NCBI RefSeq assembly: GCF_900177815.1
Contig: NZ_FXAZ01000001.1
Span: 1,054,001 to 1,118,000 of the forward strand
From: Paenibacillus aquistagni
GTDB taxonomy: Bacteria > Bacillota > Bacilli > Paenibacillales > Paenibacillaceae
DNA length: 64,000 nucleotides
Reading direction: 5' to 3'
This document shows positions 33,908 through 41,843 of this stretch, piece by piece. Each line of letters starts with the position of its first letter. Positions within the stretch are counted from its first letter, which is position 1. The position numbers and the translations under genes were made by a program. Under the pieces are notes generated by a model, which ran no database searches, had not been told where the DNA came from, and saw only the letters and a program-made list of their open reading frames with translations.

Positions 33908-34117
33908 TTATGAAATGTGTTGGTTGAATTCATTCACACAGGCTTGGCATACGCAGGCTTTTCGCCGTTTATCCGCAGGTATTTGCTGTAGCAGTTCCTT
34001 CGGTACGGATGTGGTCATACACCAGCAGTCGGTATGGGGTCTGCCCGCCTGATAAGCACAATGATTGGGCTTTCCACATAGTGGACAGATCTTAGGGTCA
34101 ATCTCAGGAGTAGTCAT
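33908..34117 (-). CDS. cysteine-rich CWC family protein
   Basis: A 69-residue protein: CPLCGKPNHCAYQAG, then CWCMTTSVPKELLQQIP, then ACVCQACVNEF. The eight-cysteine pattern and the C-W-C triplet define the Cys_rich_CWC family, probably a zinc-binding module of unknown role. aaggtgg precedes the ATG at 34117. Confidence 0.9.
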   Translation of the reverse strand: MTTPEIDPKICPLCGKPNHCAYQAGRPHTDCWCMTTSVPKELLQQIPADKRRKACVCQACVNEFNQHIS

Positions 34118-34159
34118 GAATATAAGCCACCTTCTCGATAGGTTTCGCTGAATGGAACA

Positions 34160-34627
34160 TCATAGCGTTTTGATATACCACATATCACATGCGTAATGCT
34201 CTGATTCTTGCAGCGGCTTGTCCATTGCGGCAAACCCGTGCTTCTGATAGAACTTATTCGCAGCAGTCATATTGCTCAGCGTCTCCAGATAACACTTCTC
34301 ATAATGCTGCTTCGCAAACGCTAGTGCCGTTTGCAGCAGTTCATTGGCAATGCCTGATCCGCGCGCTTCATTCAACGCATACATTTTTTGCAGCTCACAG
34401 ATCTGGGGGAAGCCTTCAACGGGGCCAATCCCGCAGCCAGCAATGATGTTGTTATTTTGTTCCACAACCCAATATTTGGAGTATGGCTGTTGATACAATT
34501 CATAGAAGTTGCCTAGGTTAGGGTCAGCCCAAGCTGTACCAGATTTATTCGCCCCAAATTCAATGAGACAGGTCCGAATGAGCTGTTCCACCTGGTGATT
34601 GTCTCGCTGTTCGATCTCTCTTAGCAT
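34160..34627 (-). CDS. GNAT family N-acetyltransferase
   Basis: A 155-residue GNAT: VVEQNNNIIAGCGIGPVEG, ICELQKMYALNEARGSGIANELLQTAL (motif A with R-G-S-G-I) and YLETLSNMTAANKFYQKHGF (motif B). The L-Q-K-M-Y strand is typical of PhnO/YjcF-like members. I start at 34627 because gtgaggtaag lies just upstream; a start at 34660 has no site. Probably in one transcript with the CWC gene 42 bp downstream. Confidence 0.87.
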   Translation of the reverse strand: MLREIEQRDNHQVEQLIRTCLIEFGANKSGTAWADPNLGNFYELYQQPYSKYWVVEQNNNIIAGCGIGPVEGFPQICELQKMYALNEARGSGIANELLQTALAFAKQHYEKCYLETLSNMTAANKFYQKHGFAAMDKPLQESEHYACDMWYIKTL

Positions 34628-34733
34628 ATCGCTTACCTCACTACTTTCTAATGTCGTCATAGATAGATGTACACTATTATACTAAAACGCAGCCTATTGT
34701 GCATTTTTAGCAGATTGCGTAGGAGCTTAACAT

Positions 34734-34792
34734 AAAAACACCTCCAAGATTATCTTCCGATCGAAAAAGGAAGTGTATCCTAAGGTGTTTTT
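34734..34792. terminator. bidirectional-looking hairpin
   Basis: AAAAACACCT (34734-34743) pairs with AGGTGTTTTT (34783-34792). The A and T tracts allow termination on either strand. It lies between the YxeA-like and GNAT genes, both on the minus strand; it is downstream of the YxeA-like gene's neighbour only if read in plus, so its user is uncertain. Confidence 0.6.
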
Positions 34793-34852
34793 GGAAGAGC
34801 AAAAGCCAACTCCTACAATCTCGTTAGCTGACGTTAGTAAAGCTTAGTCCGA

Positions 34853-35248
34853 TTATAGTCCCAACTTTTCCTTCGTCTTATCTGGCACTTGGTCAACTTG
34901 AACTTCTTCGTAGCTGCCGATTAGATAGTAGCCCTCTTTATCCTGCAATTCCTGTACTTTTACGAGGAGTATCGCATTCAAGCGAAGATTCTTATTCGCG
35001 CTGAAGGTAATTTTTTTGGCAGCTCCATTTTTGTCATAAGCGCTTTGTACATAGTTGTAGCGAATGATGCTATCCTTATCCTCAAACTGGATGGTCTCTT
35101 CTTGGCCGTTTTCTGTTACGACAACGTACATATCGCTTGTATTCATTTGCTTTTTCAACTTGGAAAAGTCGATCTTGGTCACGAAGAGCGCTCCAAGAAC
35201 GATGCTAATAATGAGAACAGCATACACGATTACTTTGATTGGTTTCAT
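34853..35248 (-). CDS. YxeA family (DUF1093) exported protein
   Basis: A 131-residue protein: membrane or signal segment VIVYAVLIISIVLGALFV, then MYVVVTENG, YNYVQSAYDKNGAAKKITFSA and the ending SYEEVQVDQVPDKTKEKL, matching the closing Y-E-E-V-x-x-x-x-x-P-x-K-x-K-E-K-L of YxeA proteins. Small secreted oligonucleotide/oligosaccharide-binding-like fold, role unknown. aggtgat precedes the ATG at 35248. Confidence 0.85.
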   Translation of the reverse strand: MKPIKVIVYAVLIISIVLGALFVTKIDFSKLKKQMNTSDMYVVVTENGQEETIQFEDKDSIIRYNYVQSAYDKNGAAKKITFSANKNLRLNAILLVKVQELQDKEGYYLIGSYEEVQVDQVPDKTKEKLGL

Positions 35249-35492
35249 TTCAAGATCACCTGCTTTAATTAATTCACTGATAACAATAGTTTAGCGAACC
35301 TGAAGCGATCATGACATGGATTAGGCTTACGGCTGCATGACGATATTGTAAGGGGAGAGAGGAGCTAGGTGATTTACAGTGAAGTCAAGTTGAATTGCGC
35401 CTTGGGGATGTTGATCGGATATAAGTGAAGCAGCATAATAGGGTCCGTTATAAGGACTGATGGAACTTGATGATTCAAAGCATTACAACGAG

Positions 35493-35527
35493 GCTCTGCA
35501 CCTTGCAAAGAAGGCATGATGCAGAGC
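35493..35527 (-). terminator. hairpin downstream of the MFS gene
   Basis: GCTCTGCA (35493-35500) pairs with TGCAGAGC (35520-35527). No clear T tract on the minus strand, so at best a weak terminator. The rest of 35249-35543 shows nothing convincing. Confidence 0.4.
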
Positions 35528-35543
35528 GAATCGCTGCGCAGCT

Positions 35544-36839
35544 TTAAGGCTTTGCATGCCGTTGAGACCATAGCATGACGGGGATCAAGATTAAGGACAG
35601 CATGCCACCGATTAGGGACAAGACTGCGTAGCTGGATTGTGCCATGACCATTCCCGAAAGTGCACCGCCTGATGCACCGGCAAGGGCAACGAGAACATCT
35701 ACGGTACCTTGTGTTTTAGCTCTGGTCTTGGCTTGAGTAGCATCAACGATTAAGGCTGTGCCGCTGATCAGGCCAAAATTCCAACCTAGACCAAGCAGCG
35801 CCAGCGCTGCAATGAGCATAACCATGGAATCTGCTGGAGCAAGGGCAGCCAGAAGTCCGGCTGCAAGCAAGGTGATGCCGGAAGCAAAGGTCATAGCCTT
35901 GCGTCCGATCTTATCGACGAGCATGCCTGTCAGCAGAGAAGGAAGGTACATCGCACCAATATGAATGCTAATGACCAGCCCTACATCATGCAAGCCATGG
36001 CCATGATGCTTCATATGAACAGGTGTCATCGTCATAATAGCTACCATGACCATTTGCGTTAATACCATTACCGCAGCTCCAACGATGATGCCTTTCTTGT
36101 TCGCAGCACGATGATCATCTGTCATATGCTGCAGGTCAGCCGTCCCTTGTTGTTGATTATCCGCCAAGCTTCTGGCAACCATGTACGGATCAGGTCGGAG
36201 CAGGAAAAATAAAATGAAGCCTGCTGTGATAAAGGCAGCGGCTGACAGTATAAATGGCCCTGCCAGCGAGGGGATGCCAACGGACTGGGCGAATTGTCCC
36301 ATAACCCCAACAAGATTAGGTGCTGCTACCGCACCCAACGTTGTCGCGACTAAAGCAACGCTGACTGCGGTAGCCCGCTCCGTCTTCTTCGCCAAGTCTG
36401 TCCCAGCATAACGAGCCTGCAAGTTGGAAGCCGTGCCCGCTCCGTATATAAATAACGAGATAAATAGCAGAGCCACGCTGTTCCAGATGGTCGCAAATAT
36501 GACGCCGATTGAGCCTATGCCGCCAAGCAAGAAGCCGGTTGTTAGGCCGGCACGGCGTCCTAAACGCTGTGAGAGCCGTCCAACGAGCACGGAAGCGCAC
36601 GCTGAGCCCAGCGTTAGCAGTGCAGTTGGGACTCCAGCTAATTGATCAGTCCCTAGCATATCCTGAGCAAGCAGTGCTCCTACCGTTACACCAGCCGCAA
36701 GGCCTGCACCGCCAAATATTTGAGATAAGACAACAATGTACAAGGTTCGCTTATATAAGCGGCGCTGTGCTTCCTCAGAAGTCCAATTCGCACGAGCGTG
36801 TATCTTTACCCGGCCATCTTCTAATGGGGTATGCGTCAA
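35544..36839 (-). CDS. MFS transporter
   Basis: A 431-residue, 12-segment major facilitator protein. The first cytoplasmic loop has LVGRLSQRLGRRAGL (D/G-R-x-G-R-R type), the second half has GMLVDKIGRKAMTF. A hydrophilic linker rich in Gln and Asp separates the halves (about residue 220-245). Likely drug or metabolite efflux; substrate unknown. The first available start is TTG at 36839 with aaaggcgg upstream. Confidence 0.88.
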   Translation of the reverse strand: MTHTPLEDGRVKIHARANWTSEEAQRRLYKRTLYIVVLSQIFGGAGLAAGVTVGALLAQDMLGTDQLAGVPTALLTLGSACASVLVGRLSQRLGRRAGLTTGFLLGGIGSIGVIFATIWNSVALLFISLFIYGAGTASNLQARYAGTDLAKKTERATAVSVALVATTLGAVAAPNLVGVMGQFAQSVGIPSLAGPFILSAAAFITAGFILFFLLRPDPYMVARSLADNQQQGTADLQHMTDDHRAANKKGIIVGAAVMVLTQMVMVAIMTMTPVHMKHHGHGLHDVGLVISIHIGAMYLPSLLTGMLVDKIGRKAMTFASGITLLAAGLLAALAPADSMVMLIAALALLGLGWNFGLISGTALIVDATQAKTRAKTQGTVDVLVALAGASGGALSGMVMAQSSYAVLSLIGGMLSLILIPVMLWSQRHAKP

Positions 36840-36957
36840 GAGGCATTACCGCCTTTCTGTATCGTAATTGGTTTCAATAGACGCATACTCGCATTTGCAC
36901 TTGAATCGAAAAGAGCTTGATTGCATGGTGAGCTGTAGTCTTCATGATCGTTATTCA

Positions 36958-38052
36958 TTATAAGGGGAAATGAACAGCTTTGGAATCCACTTTAACTACA
37001 TATTCAGCAGCAGCTTTAATTATGGAATGAATCGCATTAGGATCTAAGAGCTGCTCGATGTGATATACGCCATGCGGGAAAAAACCTTCATAGGCTTTTT
37101 GTGCGGCAAATACGGCGGTTAGGGCCGTCATTTGGGCCTCATGCTGACCGTGCAGGAAGCATTCGACAACCGTCGGGCTGCCTTCAGTAATCCCATAAGC
37201 ATCGACCTTGACAGCAAAGTCCGCGCTCCCGAAGTGCAAGCGTTTCATGCTGCGAACCATATACTGCTTCATCCACTCATATTTACAGAGTTGGAGCAAG
37301 CCGACTGATCTTGCGGCTGCAATTCCTGCCGTGACAGCCGCAGAATCGAAGCAAAGGCGTGTAGACACGGTTGGAATCCCTAAAGTTCTTGGAACAATAT
37401 GCTGATCTGAGAAATTAAAGCGATAGGCCGTTTTTGATCCAATAGCTCCTCCGAAGTCAACGCGCTTCCCCTCTGAGAAGCTTGTAACGGGATGTGGAAT
37501 GCCTCCTTGAATCACGCTAAACCTTGAATGCAAGCTGTGAACCGTCCATTCGATCGCGGCTTGCCCATGCTCATCTCCCATGCCTAGCATGATTGCAATA
37601 TCGATCTGCTCGGCTTTGTCCATGAGCTCAACGGCTTGAAGGGCCATGAGATTGGTTAGTCCAGGTGCAAGTCCAACGCTTAGCACACCTGCAGCACCAT
37701 GCTCCTTGGCTGCATGGTGCAGGGTCTCGACCTGCTGAAGAAAGGAGTAGCTTGCAGAAATATCGATATAGTGCGTTCCGCTTAATAAACAGGATTGCAC
37801 AAAGTGATCCTCATCTTGGTCAATGCACATCATGACAAGCCTGACGTGCTCCAATAGCAGCGGATCACAGGGTTCATGAACATTCAGCTGAAGAGGTCTT
37901 ACTTTGCCTCCGGTTGTTCTGCAATATTGTTCAGCTCGCTCTAGGTTGCGACCAGCGGCTATGACTCTTCCTGGATACATTTCACCGAGCAGGCTGCATA
38001 TCATTTTCCCTACATGTCCGTAACCGCCAACGACTAAAATATGCTCTTTCAT
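36958..38052 (-). CDS. saccharopine dehydrogenase-like NAD(P)-binding protein
   Basis: A 364-residue protein: N-terminal Rossmann loop ILVVGGYGHVGKMICSLLGE, AAGRNLERAEQYC, VRLVMMCIDQ, SGTHYIDISASYSFL (the T-x-Y-V/I-D segment of the family) and GLAPGLTNLMA. It belongs to the saccharopine dehydrogenase NADP-binding group that includes carboxynorspermidine synthases and uncharacterised reductases. aaggtgg precedes the ATG. It is divergent from the LuxR-type regulator, which likely controls it and perhaps the MFS gene behind it. Confidence 0.85.
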   Translation of the reverse strand: MKEHILVVGGYGHVGKMICSLLGEMYPGRVIAAGRNLERAEQYCRTTGGKVRPLQLNVHEPCDPLLLEHVRLVMMCIDQDEDHFVQSCLLSGTHYIDISASYSFLQQVETLHHAAKEHGAAGVLSVGLAPGLTNLMALQAVELMDKAEQIDIAIMLGMGDEHGQAAIEWTVHSLHSRFSVIQGGIPHPVTSFSEGKRVDFGGAIGSKTAYRFNFSDQHIVPRTLGIPTVSTRLCFDSAAVTAGIAAARSVGLLQLCKYEWMKQYMVRSMKRLHFGSADFAVKVDAYGITEGSPTVVECFLHGQHEAQMTALTAVFAAQKAYEGFFPHGVYHIEQLLDPNAIHSIIKAAAEYVVKVDSKAVHFPL

Positions 38053-38222
38053 GCTGCCACCTTCTTCTTTCTATATTGGTGGACCTTATATATACTAACA
38101 GTACATATAATGAATAGGTTCCTATCCAAATTATAGTGAAGCGGTGAGAAGTAACCATCCCAACAATCTGGGGTTTTCGTGTTGCCTATATCGTTCAAGA
38201 GTGAATTACAAGGAGAAGCGCC

Positions 38223-39302
38223 ATGGATCATATGTCATACATCAAACAGAAGATCAAGGATTTATCATACGCAATCCTTTCCTCTCAGCAATATCGGGGG
38301 AAAGTGCTTGACTATTTGAAGCGCGCAGTACCCTTCGATGCAGCTTGCTTTACAACCGTTGATCCTGATACTTTATTGTCTGCGGGATCGGTAACGGTGG
38401 GAGATGTTGAGCAGATGCATCAACGATTGTTTGAACATGAATATGTCGTTGAGAGCGAGGATTATAACAGTTTTCAAGCTTTAGCAGCGAGCGAAGATCC
38501 TGTTGGGACGCTTAGTCATGCAACACAAGGGCTTCTGGAACGCAGTGCTCGATATCGGGAGACCCTTCAGCCAACGGGTTATGTGGATGAGCTCCGAGCA
38601 GTCATAAGGATGGAGGGGAAAGTCTGGGGATTTCTGATCTTATTTCGAAGTCAGCCAAACACCTGCTTTTCTGAAGCAGAGCGATCCTTTATTTCATCAA
38701 TAGTGCCAACTATAGCTGGACAAATGCGTGATCTCACCGCAGCGATTCCAGCCGAGAAGTCGCAATGGAAAGTGATTGGAACGGGGATTTTGGTTCTTAC
38801 TGAAGATATGGAGATGATCTCATATAACCAAGAAGCGACAGATTACCTTTCCTTGCTGCAGTCCTGGGAAGAGGTTAGTGAGGATGTCCTTCCTAGACCG
38901 ATCCGCGCGGTATGCAGCAAGGCTTTGTCGAGACGAGAAGATAAGACCAATCGCGATTCATTGGCAAAAGTATGCATACGCATACCGAGAGGTCCTTTTA
39001 TAACGATCCGCGCAAGCAAGCAGATGACCGTTCAGCACATGACACAGCTGGCTGTCATCATAGAGCCGGCTGCTGCTTCTGAACTGCTGCCGCTGATGGC
39101 CGACAGCTATCGCTTAACGGATCGTGAGAAGGAGATCCTGATGCAGCTTGTTAAGGGAAGCTCCACGGCTGATCTAGCCAAGTCCCTGCATATTTCTGCT
39201 TATACGGTTCAAGATCATTTAAAGTCTATCTTTATGAAAACAGGAGTGAGAAGCCGGCGAGAGCTTATTTGGAAGGTTCATTCCCGTTTCTCCATCCAGT
39301 AG
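38223..39302 (+). CDS. LuxR-type transcriptional regulator with a GAF-like N-terminus
   Basis: A 359-residue protein. The N-terminal 170 residues (VPFDAACFTTVDP, VWGFLILFRSQPNTCFSEAE) look like a GAF sensor domain. A PAS-like middle follows (ILVLTEDMEMISYNQEATDYL). The C-terminus is a LuxR helix-turn-helix, LTDREKEILMQLVKGSSTADLAKSLHISAYTVQDHLKSIF. aaggagaagc precedes the ATG. Divergent from the saccharopine-dehydrogenase-like gene; a strong hairpin follows. Confidence 0.9.
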   Translation: MDHMSYIKQKIKDLSYAILSSQQYRGKVLDYLKRAVPFDAACFTTVDPDTLLSAGSVTVGDVEQMHQRLFEHEYVVESEDYNSFQALAASEDPVGTLSHATQGLLERSARYRETLQPTGYVDELRAVIRMEGKVWGFLILFRSQPNTCFSEAERSFISSIVPTIAGQMRDLTAAIPAEKSQWKVIGTGILVLTEDMEMISYNQEATDYLSLLQSWEEVSEDVLPRPIRAVCSKALSRREDKTNRDSLAKVCIRIPRGPFITIRASKQMTVQHMTQLAVIIEPAAASELLPLMADSYRLTDREKEILMQLVKGSSTADLAKSLHISAYTVQDHLKSIFMKTGVRSRRELIWKVHSRFSIQ

Positions 39303-39396
39303 GCGCGCAGTCCTTTTCAAACTTTTGCTAAGCACATTATGCATGTAGCTGCATAATGCCATTAATTGAAGACCAACATATGAGCCTTATGTAATA

Positions 39397-39435
39397 GCAC
39401 AAAACCCATCGATAGAGGATGGGTTTTGTGCTTCT
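39397..39435. terminator. strong terminator between the LuxR and pentapeptide genes
   Basis: GCACAAAACCCATC (39397-39410) pairs with GATGGGTTTTGTGC (39418-39431). Just downstream, CCCATGCCA/TGGCATGGG (about 39480-39506) forms a second perfect stem that may serve the minus-strand gene. Confidence 0.85.
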
Positions 39436-39517
39436 TCAGGTTATGATTTTACATTAGAAATGATTGGATTCGGTTTGTCCCATGCCATTCGTAGGGTGGC
39501 ATGGGAATCTCCTTAAT

Positions 39518-40393
39518 CTAGGATATCCAATGGGAGGGACGATTGAGATAAGCGGGAATCTGCGTATGACAGTCTCCCTTTGCTGCATTCAACTGGAATT
39601 GAGTCACAAATAGACTCTCGGATAGATTTGCTCCTCTAATATCGGTATCGCGGCAATCCGCTCCAATGAGATCGGCAAAGCTGAGATCAGCCCCGCGAAG
39701 GTCTGCTGCTATTAGATATGCGCCTCTCAAATTCGCCCCTTGCAGATTCTCGCCTTTGAGCTTGGCTCCGATGAGATCTGCGCCGCGTCCGAAAGAGGTG
39801 CGGCGCCCCTTGACGTGCTTGAATTGCTTATTGGCTTCCGCGCGAGCCCACTCACTGACTTTTGTCAGACAAGTATTTACGTTTGCGCGATGTGAACCAA
39901 TATCAGCTTGCAGAAGCGCGTCAGGCGGTTGATCGATCATTTGCCTCGTTGTTTCATATGCGGATTCAAGCTCTTGCTGAAGCGTGCCTGCAGTTGGTAA
40001 ATGAAGAGCTTGTATGAGATACCAAAGTAGTTCATGCAGCTGCCACATGATAGGAAATAGGGAAAACATTGCGGCTTTCGTCTCAGGGAATTTCTTCCAA
40101 TCTTTGCCCCTGTAGGTAACCTGCGACACCTGCTGGCCAGCACCAAAGCAATCAAATACCGTACAGCCCCGATAGCCAATTTCTCTTAGCTCCGTATGCA
40201 CTTGACATCGATAGTCGGATTGAAGATTAGAGCAGGGAACGCCAGCATTTTTATCCTTGGCGAAGTCAGACGAAGCAGCGTATGGAAGCGCGACACAGCA
40301 CAGCCCAAAGCAGCTTTCACAATCAGCATGTAATGGACGAAGTTCTTGTACGTAGGATAGATTTCTAAGATTTTGATAAGAAGACAATGGCAT
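39518..40393 (-). CDS. pentapeptide repeat protein with a Cys-rich N-terminus
   Basis: A 291-residue protein. The first 90 residues contain paired cysteines (CESCFGLCCVAL, CSNLQSDYRCQVH, GCTVFDCFGAG), likely a metal site. A helical middle follows. Residues 205-265 are A(D/N)LXX repeats: GADLIGAKLKGENLQGANLR then GAYLIAADLRGADLSFADLI. The repeats form a right-handed quadrilateral beta-helix. Some such proteins mimic DNA and protect gyrase, but this type is uncharacterised. taggaggt precedes the ATG. Confidence 0.88.
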   Translation of the reverse strand: MPLSSYQNLRNLSYVQELRPLHADCESCFGLCCVALPYAASSDFAKDKNAGVPCSNLQSDYRCQVHTELREIGYRGCTVFDCFGAGQQVSQVTYRGKDWKKFPETKAAMFSLFPIMWQLHELLWYLIQALHLPTAGTLQQELESAYETTRQMIDQPPDALLQADIGSHRANVNTCLTKVSEWARAEANKQFKHVKGRRTSFGRGADLIGAKLKGENLQGANLRGAYLIAADLRGADLSFADLIGADCRDTDIRGANLSESLFVTQFQLNAAKGDCHTQIPAYLNRPSHWIS

Positions 40394-40513
40394 GACCTCC
40401 TAACCACCAGGCTGATATTGTTCCATTTTGTGGTTGCCATTAACGTTCTTATCTTACAACTTGCTGCATTTTGACGTCAACGAAGCTTTTTGAATACTTG
40501 TTCAGTATCTATA

Positions 40514-41092
40514 CTAAGATTCAAATTTGACTAATTGAACGGCTTCTACTTGATTGGAAAGATCCTTCATCTTTGCAGACAGGTCTTTACCTGCATTCAG
40601 AAGGCCTATGATTTTCTCTTCACCATTCATATTTTCATAATCTTTATTGCTTACAATGGCGAACATGTCTACTAATATACGACTATCACCAATGATACAG
40701 TTGCCGTCATAATGAAGCGCCACGCCGTCCAAGTGAAAGTCTCGTACTTCACTTTTTGCATATAACACGCCTGCTTGTTCCTTAACTACAGATGCGTTCT
40801 TTAATTTTGCAACCTTATCCTGATCTTTCACTTGCTGTAGGACAGCTGCATCCAAAAGTGCCTTGGCACTGTCAGCACTCAAAATCATGACTTTTCCTTT
40901 CTCTGTCTGCTGTTCTTTAAACGGAAGCTTTTTGCTGAATGTGGCATCTTTGCCGTAGGAGGTCAACGTATTGTCTACAGCCCGCTCTGATCCATATAGA
41001 ATGACGCCATTCGCTTTATCGAAAAAAGTGCATCCTGTACCTACTATTGTAAAAATCATCATAACAGCCACCATTGTTCTCCATGCCTTCAA
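40514..41092 (-). CDS. putative lipoprotein, unknown
   Basis: A 192-residue protein with signal segment MVAVMMIFTIVGTGC; the Cys at about residue 19 could be lipidated, although Gly at -3 is unusual. The rest is soluble, with a helical tail (GLLNAGKDLSAKMKDLSNQVE). It starts at TTG 41092 with aaggaggga six bases upstream; the longer frame to 41137 has no site. No family recognised. Confidence 0.6.
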   Translation of the reverse strand: MKAWRTMVAVMMIFTIVGTGCTFFDKANGVILYGSERAVDNTLTSYGKDATFSKKLPFKEQQTEKGKVMILSADSAKALLDAAVLQQVKDQDKVAKLKNASVVKEQAGVLYAKSEVRDFHLDGVALHYDGNCIIGDSRILVDMFAIVSNKDYENMNGEEKIIGLLNAGKDLSAKMKDLSNQVEAVQLVKFES

Positions 41093-41419
41093 ATATAATC
41101 CCTCCTTGAAATATTCAATGACACAAGCATATCCCACGGCTGATAGGGTTTGCTATGGAAGTAGATGACGATTAGCTTACATTGCTGCAAGCTAGTCGAC
41201 AAAACGGATAGCATCAGGGATAATGAGGGATTTTATCAAGCGACTATGAATGCGTGATTTAGGAAAGCGACTGCTGTGTATATCGCATGGGGTGGCTGTT
41301 TAGGGCTTATTTAACTATAGTCTTTTTATCCATAAACAGCTGAAGTCATTCTCGATATAATAAGATGATCCCGTGGACCATGCCATCAGCACCCTGATCG
41401 ACATTTGCGATGTGGTTTA
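41093..41419. other. intergenic stretch with no recognised content
   Basis: Between the divergent lipoprotein gene and the ABC-F leader promoter. I found no convincing gene remnant, RNA or hairpin here. Confidence 0.5.
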
Positions 41420-41449
41420 TTGACAAAACCAGAACAATCGTAATAAAAT
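41420..41449 (+). promoter_or_regulatory. sigma-A-like promoter of the ABC-F leader transcript
   Basis: TTGACA (41420-41425), 18 bp, TAAAAT (41444-41449). The next CDS of normal size starts 395 bases downstream, leaving a long leader. Confidence 0.7.
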
Positions 41450-41474
41450 ATGGCCATTGAAAGGAAGGTTTATC

Positions 41475-41576
41475 ATGATTGCGTTAATTACTGAAGTTAG
41501 AATAACCAGAGGCTGCTCCGCACAATTGGAACAACAAACGATGAAGCGTTGTCCGGAGCTTAATCCAAGAGCGTAA
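41475..41576 (+). CDS. short leader ORF 1 (33 residues) or monooxygenase remnant
   Basis: ATG 41475 follows aaaggaagg (41460-41467) and starts about 20 bases after the expected transcription start. The first residues, MIALITEVRITRGCSAQLEQ, look like the N-terminus of small antibiotic-biosynthesis-monooxygenase proteins. After that the sequence departs and stops at TAA 41574-41576. It may be a decayed gene now serving as a translated leader. Confidence 0.45.
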   Translation: MIALITEVRITRGCSAQLEQQTMKRCPELNPRA

Positions 41577-41614
41577 TGCTTATTTCATCGGTAGAATAGC
41601 AGGTGAATTTTCGC

Positions 41615-41815
41615 GTGCAATCGTACGCTTATTTTGCTATGCATTTTACTGGTGTTATTCGATTAAGAGGCTGTAGACAAGGTTTTGTCTGCAGCCTTTT
41701 GTGTGTCTTCTTCTCTAATTTACGAGAGGGAAGGCACCTGCTTGCCAATGCAAGCGCGAAGAAGCAGAAGGCTGGCACCATGTTGGTGCTTATGCCTTCT
41801 GCTTTTTTTTATTGA
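41615..41815 (+). CDS. putative regulatory leader ORF 2 with an Arg-Leu-Arg motif
   Basis: AGGTGA (41601-41606) lies eight bases before GTG 41615. The frame reads MQSYAYFAMHFTGVIRLRGC and continues through both terminators to TGA 41813-41815. Codons for R-L-R (41660-41668) end exactly where the first terminator stem begins (41669). R-x-R motifs are known macrolide-dependent arrest sequences, as in the ErmD leader. A ribosome halted there would cover the stem. A real leader may be only the first part; no protein family is recognised. Confidence 0.45.
   Translation: MQSYAYFAMHFTGVIRLRGCRQGFVCSLLCVFFSNLREGRHLLANASAKKQKAGTMLVLMPSAFFY
41669..41700 (+). terminator. intrinsic terminator 1 (candidate attenuator) in the ABC-F leader
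   Basis: GGCTGTAGACAA (41669-41680), loop ggtt, TTGTCTGCAGCC (41685-41696): 12 pairs including one T-G, followed by tttt. It sits 144 bases before the ABC-F start. Confidence 0.85.
41763..41810 (+). terminator. intrinsic terminator 2 (candidate attenuator) in the ABC-F leader
   Basis: AGCAGAAGGC (41763-41772) pairs with GCCTTCTGCT (41794-41803), with inner GCACCA/TGGTGC, followed by eight T. It lies only 33 bases before the ABC-F start, so it must be bypassed for expression. A small stem GCTTGC-caat-GCAAGC (41740-41755) lies between the two terminators. Confidence 0.92.
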
Positions 41816-41843
41816 CCTAAAAGAATGAAGTGAGGGATTAATC

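Noticed and set aside
35374..35571. 65-residue minus-strand frame downstream of the MFS gene
   Set aside because: No ribosome binding site, no recognisable pattern, and it overlaps the MFS 3' end.
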